Assembly: GCA_963617485.1 (NCBI GenBank)
Contig: CAVEPA010000002.1
Location: 157,550-221,549, forward strand
Length of the DNA stretch: 64,000 nucleotides
Direction of reading: 5' to 3'
Source: UBA1757 sp963617485
GTDB lineage: Bacteria; Bacteroidota; Bacteroidia; Bacteroidales; UBA1402
The first letter of the stretch is position 1. Each line of letters opens with the position of its first letter. The notes below the pieces were generated by a model. That model worked only from the letters and a program-made list of their open reading frames with translations, searched no databases and was not told the DNA's origin. Below, piece after piece: positions 63,384-64,000 of this stretch. The position numbers were made by a program, and so were the translations under genes.

Positions 63384-64000
63384 ATGAAGAAAATCTTTAC
63401 GCTTGTTTTGGCTGCGGCTGCAGTCTTTGCTATGAACGCTCAGGTAAACTCCACATATAATGAACTGAGCCCCAAGACCTTTGTAGAAGAAACCGCCGAT
63501 CAGGCTTGGGTATTCCAAAATAACATTTCCATGAAGGTTACCGGCAAGAGTTATGCCAGCGCCCAGTATGCATCGGGTACCGACACTGTTCCTTTCCTGA
63601 TGCTGAAAATCTCCAAGGAAAAGGCCGCAACCATTACCATTCCTTCTACTATGGGTGTCGTTAAGGTAGATTTCATCGGTGTATCCAACTCTTCTTCCAT
63701 GAACTGGGCTTACTTGCAGTCGTTCTCCAACACCGCTGATTATCCCATCATGACGGCCGAAGAACGTCAGGTGAAAGACAATGCCGCCATCCAAGCCTTG
63801 AAATATCCCATCAGCCCCGATGCCAAAAGTGTTAGCAAGCCTTTCGCCTCTTTCACCTCTGAAAAAGGCACTGCTTGGTTCGAAGAACTGAATTTCATGA
63901 TTGACGGTAACAACCAGATTGCTGCCAACATTATCCTTTGGACCGTTGCTGCCGACGATGTTGAAAAATGGGATCCCGCTACCGACAAGACCCTCACCGG
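63384..64000 (+). CDS. Secreted protein next to the SusCD operon (3' partial)
   Basis: The frame opens at ATG 63384 with a signal peptide (TLVLAAAAVFAMNAQ) and is still open at the window edge, so only the first 205 codons are seen. The visible part is beta-rich and Ser/Thr/Asn-rich (QAWVFQNNISMKVTGKSYASA) with no catalytic motif I can name. Position beside a SusC/SusD operon suggests a polysaccharide-acting or glycan-binding secreted protein. An N-terminal carbohydrate-binding-like domain in front of an enzyme is possible but not shown. Confidence 0.6.
   Translation, partial: MKKIFTLVLAAAAVFAMNAQVNSTYNELSPKTFVEETADQAWVFQNNISMKVTGKSYASAQYASGTDTVPFLMLKISKEKAATITIPSTMGVVKVDFIGVSNSSSMNWAYLQSFSNTADYPIMTAEERQVKDNAAIQALKYPISPDAKSVSKPFASFTSEKGTAWFEELNFMIDGNNQIAANIILWTVAADDVEKWDPATDKTLT

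Overview
The window looks like chromosomal DNA of a Bacteroidales bacterium, probably a gut or oral species of about 50% GC. The genus cannot be fixed from the sequence alone. The support is a SusC/SusD pair facing a hybrid two-component sensor, TAnnTTTG-type -7 boxes upstream of many genes, many lipoprotein signals, a DUF4270 protein, and gene orders I recall from Bacteroides (dCMP deaminase / S41 protease / 5-FCL; panC-panD beside a short glycogen synthase and DUF4270). No phage, transposase, CRISPR array or plasmid module was seen; nearly all of it is dense core genome.

Layout. 1-6.2 kb: a tightly packed plus-strand run of rhomboid protease (5' end cut by the window), membrane-anchored endonuclease/exonuclease/phosphatase, PriA, a predicted outer-membrane protein and a Ca2+/Na+ antiporter, facing an aminopeptidase P. 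7.6-10.3 kb: an HD-domain protein, a broken agmatine-deiminase remnant, a small secreted orphan and two tandem paralogous membrane proteins that both carry a nine-G tract near the stop codon. 10.3-16 kb: a second antiporter translationally coupled to a GH106 rhamnosidase-like lipoprotein, tRNA-Arg, and a GH105 unsaturated rhamnogalacturonyl hydrolase, which together suggest pectin (rhamnogalacturonan) use. 16-28 kb: fabD with a GH13 amylase, prs, glyS, parC, tRNA-Leu, an acyl-CoA ligase, rmuC and marC. 28-33 kb: M3 peptidase, dCMP deaminase, S41 protease and 5-formyl-THF cyclo-ligase, closely spaced. 33-45.7 kb: glycogen metabolism (GH57, GT4 transferase, debranching enzyme, phosphoglucomutase-type enzyme, short GT5-like protein) mixed with pantothenate genes, an M23 peptidase and a Wzz-like protein. 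45.7-53.3 kb: an intergenic palindromic tandem repeat, cytidine deaminase, a glucosaminidase with LysM domains, an M16 protease, an MFS transporter and a DEAD-box helicase. 53.3-64 kb: a polysaccharide utilisation locus made of HTCS regulator, small lipoprotein, SusD and SusC, plus the start of a secreted protein that runs off the window.

The most unusual signals are structural. (1) A GC-rich segment of about 95 bp inside the M23 peptidase gene (41170-41264) folds as an outer stem enclosing three consecutive perfect hairpins, and is translated as an Ala/Pro-rich stretch. It resembles an in-frame palindromic element. (2) A 103-bp tandem repeat, with terminal inverted repeats in its first copy, lies between convergent genes (45736-46014). 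(3) Matching G9 tracts at the 3' ends of two paralogs (9748-9756, 10269-10277) could switch their C-terminal tails. (4) A glycogen-synthase-like protein consists only of the N-terminal domain and lacks the K-x-G-G-L motif.
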